Positions 8,366 through 15,356 of a stretch of DNA of 64,000 bases are shown one piece after another. The position numbers and the translations under genes are program-made. Each line of letters starts with the position of its first letter. Position 1 is the stretch's first letter. The DNA lies in the NCBI GenBank assembly GCA_029309925.1, contig JARKND010000001.1:1612001-1676000 (forward strand), in the 5' to 3' direction. This DNA is from Fulvivirgaceae bacterium JP3-4 (lineage in GTDB: Bacteria > Bacteroidota > Bacteroidia > Cytophagales > Cyclobacteriaceae). Under the pieces are notes generated by a model, which ran no database searches, was not told where the DNA came from, and saw only the letters and a list, made by a program, of their open reading frames with translations.

Positions 8366-8842
8366 ATGGCAACTATTAAATCATTCGAAGAACTGGAAAT
8401 CTGGCAGATGGCAAGATCATTTTCGAAGAAAGTTTTTGAGCTTACCTGCGAAGGAAAGTTTGCTCGCGATTTTTCGTTGAAGGATCAAATCAATGGTTCC
8501 ACCGGATCTGTCATGGATAATATCTCCGAAGGTTTTGAGCGTGGCGGGAATCGCGAGTTCATTAATTTCCTGTCATACGCGAAAGGTTCAATAGGCGAAA
8601 GCAGATCCCAGTTGATTCGTGCATTCGATCGAAATTATGTCGATGCGAAAACATTGGCAGTTTTAAAGTCTGAAGCAATTCACATCGGAAATAAGATCGG
8701 CTCTTTAATGACGTATCTTCAAAAGTCAGAATACAAGGGGTCAAAGTTCCGCCAACAAAGAACAAAGGACTCAAAACACCCAAACCCCAAACAAACTCCA
8801 AACACAGAACCCGAAACCCCAAACCCGGAACCCGAAACTTAA
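8366..8842 (+). CDS. Four-helix-bundle protein (23S-IVP / Avd-like) with repeat-encoded tail
   Basis: The 158-residue protein resembles the one at 4214: ELEIWQMAR at the N-terminus, then VMDNISEGFERGG and EFINFLSYAKGSIGE, the core motifs of the family. An upstream open frame reaches back into cysD, but the family alignment begins at about the ATG at 8366; an ATG at 8336 is an alternative. The conserved bundle ends at about residue 122. The last 30 or so residues are rich in Asn, Pro, Glu and Thr because the frame reads into the heptamer array; this tail is probably not part of the fold. The stop codon lies inside the array. The function is unknown; the gene's position splits cysD from cysN. 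Confidence 0.8.
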   Translation: MATIKSFEELEIWQMARSFSKKVFELTCEGKFARDFSLKDQINGSTGSVMDNISEGFERGGNREFINFLSYAKGSIGESRSQLIRAFDRNYVDAKTLAVLKSEAIHIGNKIGSLMTYLQKSEYKGSKFRQQRTKDSKHPNPKQTPNTEPETPNPEPET

Positions 8843-8843
8843 A

Positions 8844-8946
8844 AACCCGGAACCTTGAACTTTGAACCCGGAACCTTAAACCCGGAACCCTGAACCCGAA
8901 ACCTTGAACCCGAAACCTTGAACTTTAAACCTTAAACTTTAAACGG
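8844..8946 (+). repeat. AACYYKR heptamer array upstream of cysN
   Basis: Fourteen consecutive 7-bp units are in perfect phase from 8844 to 8941: AACCCGG, AACCTTG, AACTTTG, AACCCGG, AACCTTA, AACCCGG, AACCCTG, AACCCGA, AACCTTG, AACCCGA, AACCTTG, AACTTTA, AACCTTA, AACTTTA, then AACGG. The first three bases are invariant and the last four vary mostly by transitions. The array continues leftward into the 3' end of the preceding CDS (units at 8822-8835). It ends 11 bp before the cysN start. Confidence 0.9.
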
Positions 8947-8957
8947 AAAAGAAGTCA

Positions 8958-10211
8958 ATGAATATAAACAACCAACTCCTCCGCTTCACCACTGCCGGGT
9001 CTGTCGATGACGGCAAATCAACGTTGATCGGGAGACTGCTGTACGATTCAAAATCGATTTTCGAAGATCAGCTTGAAGCCGTTGAAGCCTCTAGCGCGAA
9101 GAAGGGATTCGACTATGTCGATCTGTCTCTCTTAACAGACGGATTGAAGTCCGAGCGCGAGCAGGGAATCACAATCGATGTCGCGTATCGTTACTTCGCA
9201 ACGCCAAAGAGAAAGTTCATCATTGCTGACACGCCTGGTCACATCCAGTACACGCGCAACATGGTGACGGGTGCGTCAACGGCTAACCTCGCGCTGATTC
9301 TGATCGATGCCCGTAAGGGTTTGGTTGAGCAGACTTTTCGTCATTCGTTCATCGCGTCATTGTTGAAAATTCCGCACATCATCGTTTGTGTCAACAAGAT
9401 GGATCTTGTCAACTACGATGAAGCTGTATACGATCGAATCGTTGAGGAGTACAAGGCATTTTCATCGAAGCTCGAAGTTTCCGATATCCAGTTTGTGCCG
9501 ATCAGCGCTCTTGCAGGAGACAATGTTGTGAACCGCTCAGAGAAGACCACATGGTATCAGGGCGCAACGCTCATGCACATGCTCGAGACCGTGCACATCG
9601 AAAGCGACTACAACCATATCGACAGTCGTTTCCCGGTTCAGTACGTTGTGAGACCGCAGTCGAAGGAATATCACGATTACCGCGGGTATGCCGGGAGAGT
9701 AGCGGGAGGAATCTTTCGTCCGGGTGATGACGTCCTGGTGTTGCCTTCAGGTTTTAACTCGAAGATCCGCTCGATTGATTTCGGTGGGGAGCAGATTGCC
9801 GAAGCGTTTGCACCAATGTCTGTTACGATGACCCTTACAGACGAGATTGATATCAGCAGGGGAGACATCATTTGCAAGCCAAATAATCAGCCGCAGGGTG
9901 AACAGGATATCGACCTGATGTTGTGCTGGATGAATCAGCGTCCCGTGAATCTCAATACTAAGTTTTACATCCGCCATACAAGCCGTGAGGTGAGGGGAGT
10001 GCTGAAGGAAATCCAGTATAAACTCGATATCAACTCCCTGACACGAGTCGAAAATGTGGAACAACTGCAGATGAATGACATCGCCCGCGTCAAGTTGCGC
10101 ACAGCCCAGCCGTTGTTCTTCGACAGTTATCGCAAGAACCGCATTACCGGAAGTCTGATCCTTGTAGACGAAGGAACGAATGAAACGGTGGCGGCAGGAA
10201 TGATTGTGTAG
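8958..10211 (+). CDS. cysN: Sulfate adenylyltransferase subunit 1 (GTPase)
   Basis: CysN is the EF-Tu-like GTPase that powers CysD. The G1 P-loop GSVDDGKST is at residues 14-22, with DTPGH (G3) and NKMD (G4) further on, followed by beta-barrel domains. At 417 residues it lacks the C-terminal APS-kinase fusion seen in some species, consistent with the separate cysC upstream. The ATG lies 11 bp beyond a heptamer array, so its leader is largely repeat sequence. Confidence 0.95.
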   Translation: MNINNQLLRFTTAGSVDDGKSTLIGRLLYDSKSIFEDQLEAVEASSAKKGFDYVDLSLLTDGLKSEREQGITIDVAYRYFATPKRKFIIADTPGHIQYTRNMVTGASTANLALILIDARKGLVEQTFRHSFIASLLKIPHIIVCVNKMDLVNYDEAVYDRIVEEYKAFSSKLEVSDIQFVPISALAGDNVVNRSEKTTWYQGATLMHMLETVHIESDYNHIDSRFPVQYVVRPQSKEYHDYRGYAGRVAGGIFRPGDDVLVLPSGFNSKIRSIDFGGEQIAEAFAPMSVTMTLTDEIDISRGDIICKPNNQPQGEQDIDLMLCWMNQRPVNLNTKFYIRHTSREVRGVLKEIQYKLDINSLTRVENVEQLQMNDIARVKLRTAQPLFFDSYRKNRITGSLILVDEGTNETVAAGMIV

Positions 10212-10213
10212 TG

Positions 10214-10278
10214 GCAGGTTGCAAATTCCAGGTTGCAGGTGGAAAACCCGCACGACCTGCCCGAAACTTGTAACCTGC
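10214..10278 (+). terminator. Imperfect hairpin just after cysN, made of element-A-type repeat
   Basis: A left arm (10214-10240, starting GCAGGTTGCAAATT) and a right arm (10255-10278, ending CTTGTAACCTGC) pair with a few G-U-compatible transitions and a small bulge; the loop is 14 bases. There is no U-tract, so intrinsic termination is uncertain; mRNA 3'-end protection is another possibility. The left arm is nearly the same sequence as the left arm of element A at 3964-3996, differing mainly by A/G transitions, which makes this a gene-less miniature of the same repeat family. Confidence 0.5.
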
Positions 10279-10302
10279 AACTTTGAAACGCACTGAACTT
10301 TG

Positions 10303-10372
10303 AACCTTAAACCTTAAACCTTGAACCTTGAACCTTGAACCTTAAACCTTGAACCTTAAACCTTGAACCTTA
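10303..10372 (+). repeat. AACCTTR heptamer array overlapping the cysQ start
   Basis: Ten perfect 7-bp units are either AACCTTA or AACCTTG (order A,A,G,G,G,A,G,A,G,A), preceded by decayed units from about 10281. It is the most uniform array in the window and so probably the most recently expanded or homogenised. The TTG within unit 9 (10363-10365) is the only possible start of cysQ. Confidence 0.92.
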
Positions 10373-11124
10373 AACTTCTCCTCCCCACCGCCATCCTCGC
10401 TGCCGAAGCTGCGTGTGCTGAAATACTTTCAGTTTACAACTCGGGCGACTTTCAGGCCGAAGTGAAGGGTGATCATTCTCCATTGACCATTGCGGATAAA
10501 AAGGCGCATAAGGTTATCGAGGCGCTCTTGAGAGATACACAGTTACCCACCCTGAGTGAAGAGGGGAGAAATATTCCTTACGAAGAACGGAAGAATTGGA
10601 AACGCTTCTGGATGGTTGATCCGCTTGACGGCACAAAAGAATTTTTAAAAAAGAACGGAGAGTTTACAGTTAACATCGCATTGATTGAGGACGGTATTCC
10701 TGTGCTTGGCGTGGTGGCCATTCCCGTCAGCGGAGAAATTTTTTACAGCACGCGGCAGGGTGGGGCATGGAAAAAAAGCGGGGAACAGTTGCAAAAGCTT
10801 GCGCTGCGGGAACCAGCAGATCATCGCATGGCCGGTATCCGTGTCGTTGCCTCGCGGTCGCACATGAATGATGAGACTGAAAAGTTTATTGGTGGGTTAA
10901 AAGATCCTGTCCTGGTGTCGAAGGGAAGTAGTCTCAAGTTTCTTCTGATGGCAGAGGGAAAAGCCGATGTATATCCTCGCTTTGCACCCACGATGGAATG
11001 GGACACAGCAGCGGCTCATGCTATTGTGAATGAAGCAGGCCTTCACGTTTACCGTACCGACCGCCCCGAAGAACTGACCTACAACAAACCCGATCTCCTC
11101 AACCCTTACTTTATCGTTCGGTAA
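10363..11124 (+). CDS. cysQ: 3'(2'),5'-bisphosphate nucleotidase
   Basis: CysQ hydrolyses PAP to AMP, clearing the by-product of PAPS use. The 253-residue protein has the inositol-monophosphatase-fold metal motif VDPLDGTKEF at about 85-94 and the C-terminal EWDTAAAHAI signature. The N-terminus reads M-N-L-K-L-L-L-P, which fits the family, yet its first codons come from the heptamer array: the TTG start is inside repeat unit 9 and an in-frame TAA lies two codons upstream. No Shine-Dalgarno is visible. The gene completes the sulfate-activation set. Confidence 0.93.
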   Translation: MNLKLLLPTAILAAEAACAEILSVYNSGDFQAEVKGDHSPLTIADKKAHKVIEALLRDTQLPTLSEEGRNIPYEERKNWKRFWMVDPLDGTKEFLKKNGEFTVNIALIEDGIPVLGVVAIPVSGEIFYSTRQGGAWKKSGEQLQKLALREPADHRMAGIRVVASRSHMNDETEKFIGGLKDPVLVSKGSSLKFLLMAEGKADVYPRFAPTMEWDTAAAHAIVNEAGLHVYRTDRPEELTYNKPDLLNPYFIVR

Positions 11125-11280
11125 AACAAACCCGCAACCCGAAACACGCGAACATTGAATCCCGATATTCTGCCTGCGCTTCAATCGGCATCTGCGACAT
11201 TGAACCTGGAATGTTGAACCGTGAACCAATGACATTGAACCCTCAACTTTAAATCCTATTTTAGAGACAAAGTTTTTTAC
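11125..11280. repeat. Decayed heptamer region between cysQ and the epimerase gene
   Basis: From 11203 to 11258 eight 7-bp positions keep phase despite heavy substitution: AACCTGG, AATGTTG, AACCGTG, a 14-bp double unit, AACCCTC, AACTTTA, AATCCTA. Upstream bases (11130-11160) have looser AACCCG/AACATTG units. A possible promoter for the next gene uses repeat sequence: TTG at 11235-11237 and TATTTTAG at 11257-11264 (one mismatch to TAnnTTTG). No gene is present. Confidence 0.65.
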
Positions 11281-12237
11281 ATGGCAGGAAAGCGAATTAT
11301 CGTTACAGGAGGTGCAGGATTTATCGGGTCGAACCTTACGGAGAAGTTGCTTGCCGATCCGCGCGTGGAGAAGGTGCGTGTGATCGATGATCTTTCGAAC
11401 GGCTATTACGAAAATATCGAGGAGTTTATCGGGCATGAAAAATTTGAATTCGTGCAGGCCGACATTTGCGACTACGCTTCTGTTCTCGGGTTGACAAAAG
11501 GTTTTCATCTCATTTCCCATCAGGCTGCGTTGGGGTCCGTACCGCGGTCGATCAAAGATCCCATGTTGACCACCCGCGTGAATATTGACGGCACTGTAAA
11601 TGTGCTGCATGCTGCCGTGCAGAATAATGTTCAGCGCGTTATCCTCGCGTGTTCATCAAGTACATACGGTGACAGCCCCGACTTGCCAAAAAAGGAAGAT
11701 CGTATAGGCAAACCGTTGAGCCCCTATGCCATCACTAAATACGCCATCGAGTTGTATGCCGATGTATTTAAAAAGACTTATGGACTTGATTATATTGGCC
11801 TTCGTTATTTTAATGTCTTTGGGCCAAAACAAAATCCTGATAATCCATACGCGGCTGTAATCCCGCTGTTTTGCAGGGCGTTTATTGACGGGCGGCAGCC
11901 GGTGATCAATGGTGACGGAACAAATAGCCGCGACTTCACTTACGTTGACAATGCCGTGAACGCGAACTCACTGGCCATGTTTACTGACCGCCCGGACGCC
12001 CTGAACCAGGTCTATAATGTCGCGTGCGGTCAGCAAACCACATTGAATGAGATGGTGGAAATCTTACAAACCGTTTCAGGCAAAAACATTAAAGCTGTAC
12101 ATGGGCCTGACCGGCCAGGCGATGTCAGGTATTCGAAAGCTGATATTGGAAAAATCAAAAGTCTCTTAGGTTATTCTCCCACTGTACTTTTCGCTGACGG
12201 ACTGCAAAAAGTTTACAACTGGTATAAGTCAAACTGA
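11281..12237 (+). CDS. NAD-dependent epimerase, WbpP-type (UDP-GlcNAc/UDP-GlcNAcA 4-epimerase)
   Basis: This 318-residue extended short-chain dehydrogenase has the Rossmann motif GGAGFIG at 10-16, a Ser-rich active-site strand (CSSSTYG near 126) and catalytic Tyr149/Lys153. HQAALGSVPRS near residue 80 is characteristic of the WbpP group, which prefers N-acetylated UDP-hexoses. It probably interconverts UDP-GlcNAc and UDP-GalNAc, or the uronic acids, to feed the polysaccharide locus. A repeat-filled spacer separates it from cysQ. Confidence 0.85.
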   Translation: MAGKRIIVTGGAGFIGSNLTEKLLADPRVEKVRVIDDLSNGYYENIEEFIGHEKFEFVQADICDYASVLGLTKGFHLISHQAALGSVPRSIKDPMLTTRVNIDGTVNVLHAAVQNNVQRVILACSSSTYGDSPDLPKKEDRIGKPLSPYAITKYAIELYADVFKKTYGLDYIGLRYFNVFGPKQNPDNPYAAVIPLFCRAFIDGRQPVINGDGTNSRDFTYVDNAVNANSLAMFTDRPDALNQVYNVACGQQTTLNEMVEILQTVSGKNIKAVHGPDRPGDVRYSKADIGKIKSLLGYSPTVLFADGLQKVYNWYKSN

Positions 12238-12273
12238 TCTTTGGCGGGCCGCGCAAATTTTGAGTTTTAGCCG

Positions 12274-12281
12274 TATATTTG
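12274..12281 (+). promoter_or_regulatory. Bacteroidota-type -7 box upstream of fcl
   Basis: TATATTTG matches TAnnTTTG exactly and lies 40 bases before the fcl ATG. No good -33 TTG/TTTG element is found at the usual 19-23 bp distance (the nearest TTTG is 11 bp away), so it is a partial match. Confidence 0.38.
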
Positions 12282-12321
12282 CGATCCAAAATGTGGTAAA
12301 AAACCCCAATCTGGCACTTTA

Positions 12322-13269
12322 ATGAATAAAACCTCAAAGATTTACATTGCCGGCCATCGCGGAATGGTTGGATCAGCGATCCTCCGAAACCTTCAGAAAA
12401 ACGGCTACGCTAATCTTGTTGTTGCAACCAGTAGTGAATTGGATCTGCGTGATACGGCAAGTGTAAAGGCTTTCTTCGAAGATGAAAAGCCGGAATACGT
12501 GTTTGATGCGGCAGCGAAGGTTGGTGGTATTCATGCAAACAATACTTATCCGGCAGAATTCCTCTATGACAACCTGATGATCCAGAATAACATCATTCAC
12601 CAGGCCTATCTCAACAAGGTTAAAAAGCTGATGTTTCTCGGATCTTCCTGCATCTATCCAAAACTCGCGGAGCAGCCTTTGAAAGAGTCCAGTCTCCTTT
12701 CAGGCTACCTCGAGCCGACAAACGAGGCTTACGCCATCGCGAAGATCTCTGGGATCAAGATGTGCGAATATTATCGCAAACAGTACGGCTCCAATTTCAT
12801 CTCGGCCATGCCGACCAATATGTATGGCTACGGAGACAACTATCATCCCACCAATTCACATGTTCTCCCGGCACTGCTCCGGAGATTCCATGAAGCGAAG
12901 CTGGCGGGTGCGCCTTCGGTAACGATCTGGGGATCTGGTAAACCGTTACGTGAATTTATGTTTGCTGACGATCTTGCTGATGCATGTGTCTTTCTGATGC
13001 AGCACTACAATGAATCTGAATTTATTAATGTGGGCACCGGTGAGGAAGTAAGCATCCTTGAACTGGCAAAGCTGATCAGCAAGACAGTCGGGTACGAGGG
13101 AGAGATCACCTTCGACTCAACGAAACCGGACGGTACACCGCGCAAGCTGATGGACAGCAGCAAACTCCACAACCTTGGCTTCAAACACAAGACATCGCTC
13201 GCGGAAGGTTTGAAGCTCACCTACCAGGATTTCCTGTCGAAGGAAAAAACTTACTCAGCGGTCAAATAA
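12322..13269 (+). CDS. fcl: GDP-L-fucose synthase
   Basis: This 315-residue 3,5-epimerase/4-reductase converts GDP-4-keto-6-deoxymannose to GDP-L-fucose. The nucleotide-binding motif is GHRGMVGSA (about 11-19), catalytic Tyr137 and Lys141 sit in [10 protein letters not shown], and the stretches 'GSSCIYPK' and '[13 protein letters not shown]' are diagnostic. The gene is followed by gmd, which makes its substrate, 37 bp downstream. The pair supplies GDP-fucose to the locus. Confidence 0.95.
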   Translation: MNKTSKIYIAGHRGMVGSAILRNLQKNGYANLVVATSSELDLRDTASVKAFFEDEKPEYVFDAAAKVGGIHANNTYPAEFLYDNLMIQNNIIHQAYLNKVKKLMFLGSSCIYPKLAEQPLKESSLLSGYLEPTNEAYAIAKISGIKMCEYYRKQYGSNFISAMPTNMYGYGDNYHPTNSHVLPALLRRFHEAKLAGAPSVTIWGSGKPLREFMFADDLADACVFLMQHYNESEFINVGTGEEVSILELAKLISKTVGYEGEITFDSTKPDGTPRKLMDSSKLHNLGFKHKTSLAEGLKLTYQDFLSKEKTYSAVK

Positions 13270-13306
13270 GATCCAGGCTACGAATTTTATAAACGAAGTT
13301 ACCCCA

Positions 13307-14428
13307 ATGAAAAAAGCACTCATCACCGGAATTACAGGTCAGGACGGAGCTTACCTTGCAGAATATCTGCTCGACAAGGGATATGAAGTCCACGGTATAA
13401 AAAGACGCGCATCGTCTTTCAATACTGATCGTATTGATCACCTCTACCAGGATCCGCACGATAACAAAGGCGCACGCCTGAAACTGTACTATGGTGACCT
13501 GACGGATTCAACGAATCTCATTCGTCTCATCCAGGAAATTCAGCCCGATGAGATTTACAACCTCGGTGCGATGAGCCACGTGCGCGTGAGCTTTGATATG
13601 CCAGAGTATGTTGCCAACACCGATGCGATCGGGACACTCCGCATCCTTGAAGCAGTTCGCCTGCTCGGCATGTCGAAGAAAACGCGAATCTATCAGGCGT
13701 CTACGTCCGAGCTATATGGTAAAGTTCAGGAAACTCCGCAGAAGGAAACTACTCCGTTCTATCCACGATCACCCTATGCTGTTGCAAAACTGTATGGTTA
13801 CTGGATTACGGTGAACTATCGCGAAGCTTACGACATGTATGCCTGCAACGGTATCCTCTTCAACCACGAATCGCCACTGCGCGGTGAGACGTTTGTTTCG
13901 CGTAAAATTACACGCGGGGTTGCACGAATCCTTCTCGGCCTTCAGCAGAAACTCTACATGGGTAACCTGGATTCGAAGCGCGACTGGGGACATGCAAAAG
14001 ATTATATTGAAGCGATGCATCTCATCCTCCAGCAACCAAAAGCGGATGACTATGTGATCGCGACAGGCGTCACTACCTCGGTTCGCGAATTCCTCACACG
14101 GGCGTTTGCGCATGTTGGTGTGATTCTCGCATACAAAGGCAAAGGCGTTAACGAAGTGGCGGTGGTTGAGCAGCTCAATGGCGCTCCTGACGACTGCGTG
14201 TTAAAACCAGGACAGGAGATTGTGGCCATCGACCCGCGGTATTTCCGTCCGACCGAAGTTGATCTGTTGTTGGGAGACCCGACAAAATCAAAAACGATCC
14301 TCGGCTGGAAGCCGAAGTACGATGTGCATTCGCTTCTGGCGGAAATGGTTGACGCTGACCTTGCGCTGATGAGACGTGATACACACCTCAAGGAAGGCGG
14401 ATTTAAGGTATACAGCTATAATGAGTAG
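13307..14428 (+). CDS. gmd: GDP-mannose 4,6-dehydratase
   Basis: Gmd (373 residues) converts GDP-mannose to GDP-4-keto-6-deoxymannose. Motifs: GITGQDGAY at 8-16, QASTSELYG and [12 protein letters not shown] with the Tyr-x3-Lys pair, and '[18 protein letters not shown]', which is diagnostic for the family. The product serves Fcl next door and could also feed a perosamine branch, but the aminotransferase at 20607 looks more like a dTDP-sugar enzyme. Confidence 0.96.
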   Translation: MKKALITGITGQDGAYLAEYLLDKGYEVHGIKRRASSFNTDRIDHLYQDPHDNKGARLKLYYGDLTDSTNLIRLIQEIQPDEIYNLGAMSHVRVSFDMPEYVANTDAIGTLRILEAVRLLGMSKKTRIYQASTSELYGKVQETPQKETTPFYPRSPYAVAKLYGYWITVNYREAYDMYACNGILFNHESPLRGETFVSRKITRGVARILLGLQQKLYMGNLDSKRDWGHAKDYIEAMHLILQQPKADDYVIATGVTTSVREFLTRAFAHVGVILAYKGKGVNEVAVVEQLNGAPDDCVLKPGQEIVAIDPRYFRPTEVDLLLGDPTKSKTILGWKPKYDVHSLLAEMVDADLALMRRDTHLKEGGFKVYSYNE

Positions 14429-14503
14429 ACCGCATCGGCAATTATTGCTCGTCTACCACCGTTTTCAAAGTTCGCTGTTACACGGTAATCTTAAATTGAT
14501 TTC

Positions 14504-14535
14504 TTGTGTAAACACGCTAATGCTCTGTATATTTG
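14504..14535 (+). promoter_or_regulatory. Bacteroidota promoter for the export/polysaccharide operon
   Basis: TTG at 14504-14506 and TATATTTG at 14528-14535 are 21 bp apart, matching the Bacteroidota sigma-factor pattern. The -7 box is 19 bases before the ATG of the Wza-like gene. The genes downstream are tightly packed or overlapping for tens of kilobases, so this is a plausible main promoter of the locus. The 126-bp spacer otherwise shows nothing recognisable. Confidence 0.55.
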
Positions 14536-14554
14536 CGCTTTTTAATCCTGAACT

Positions 14555-15352
14555 ATGCGGCTTGTACCTTACCTGTTTGTGACATTCCTCCTGCTGTCCG
14601 CGTGCGTCTCTAACAAGAAGGTGCAACTCATGCAGAAAAACGATGTCAACGCGAAAGGTCTCCTGAAAGATACAGTGCTCAGGACATACGCGGTCGATAC
14701 GTTTCAGTATAAAGTACAGCCGAACGACATCCTTTCCATCAGTTTTCAAAGCCTGACGCCAAAGGAATTCGACTTTTTTTCAAATTCGGTTTCTGCCGCT
14801 CAGGGCGCAAACATCATTCAGGGCGGTGCCCTCGTGGTGGGTGAACTGGTTGATGAGTTTGGGCAAATTCCTTTCCCGGTCATCGGAAAAGTCAAGGTTG
14901 CCGGTCAGACGGTGATGCAGATTCAGGACCAATTGCAAAAACTTGCGAGCCAGTACACTGAATCACCTCTCGTGAAAGTCCGTCTGATCAATTTTCGGTT
15001 TACCATTCTGGGTGAGGCGATGAAGGAAGGTACTGTAATCCTGACGAACAATCGGGTGAGTATGCTTGAAGCTATCGGGCAGGCTGGTGGCCTGACAGAT
15101 CTGGCTGACCGGAGTAACATTAAGCTGATCAGACAAAGGGGAGGACAAACCGAAGTGCAGTATATTAACCTGCTCGATGAGAATTTTTTCAACTCACCTT
15201 ACTACTACGTGTATCAGAATGATGTGCTCATCGTTCCACCGCTTCGTCAGCGCCCGTTCAGAAGATATTTTGGCAACAACCTGGCGCTTGTCACATCAAC
15301 GCTGTCGCTGTTGCTCATTGTCATCAATACGATTGTAATTACTAACAACTAG
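14555..15352 (+). CDS. Polysaccharide export lipoprotein, Wza/BexD-like
   Basis: This is a 265-residue outer-membrane export protein. The N-terminal signal ends in a lipobox LLSAC with lipidated Cys17. A poly-export domain (about 45-150) follows, then an SLBB-type domain (about 155-235) and a hydrophobic C-terminal helix (about 244-262). It would form the outer-membrane channel working with the Wzc-like kinase encoded 4 bp downstream. Confidence 0.9.
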   Translation: MRLVPYLFVTFLLLSACVSNKKVQLMQKNDVNAKGLLKDTVLRTYAVDTFQYKVQPNDILSISFQSLTPKEFDFFSNSVSAAQGANIIQGGALVVGELVDEFGQIPFPVIGKVKVAGQTVMQIQDQLQKLASQYTESPLVKVRLINFRFTILGEAMKEGTVILTNNRVSMLEAIGQAGGLTDLADRSNIKLIRQRGGQTEVQYINLLDENFFNSPYYYVYQNDVLIVPPLRQRPFRRYFGNNLALVTSTLSLLLIVINTIVITNN

Positions 15353-15356
15353 TTCT

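Larger units (their letters stand above)
8179..8946. mobile_element. Candidate element B: four-helix-bundle gene and heptamer repeats inserted between cysD and cysN
   Basis: The spacer between two genes that are normally adjacent holds a G/T-rich left part (8179-8310, with units such as AGTTTGG, TGTTTCG, TGTTGGC at 8222-8242), the gene at 8366-8842, and an A/C-rich heptamer array to about 8946. The right array reads AACYYKR, and the left part is its complement in kind but more decayed, so the plan matches element A. The insertion interpretation rests on the split cysD-cysN pair; boundaries are set at the flanking gene ends because no clean termini are visible. Confidence 0.55.

Noticed and set aside
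8844-11258. Heptamer arrays as a CRISPR array.
   Set aside because: The units are directly contiguous with no spacers, only 7 bp long, and no cas genes are nearby.
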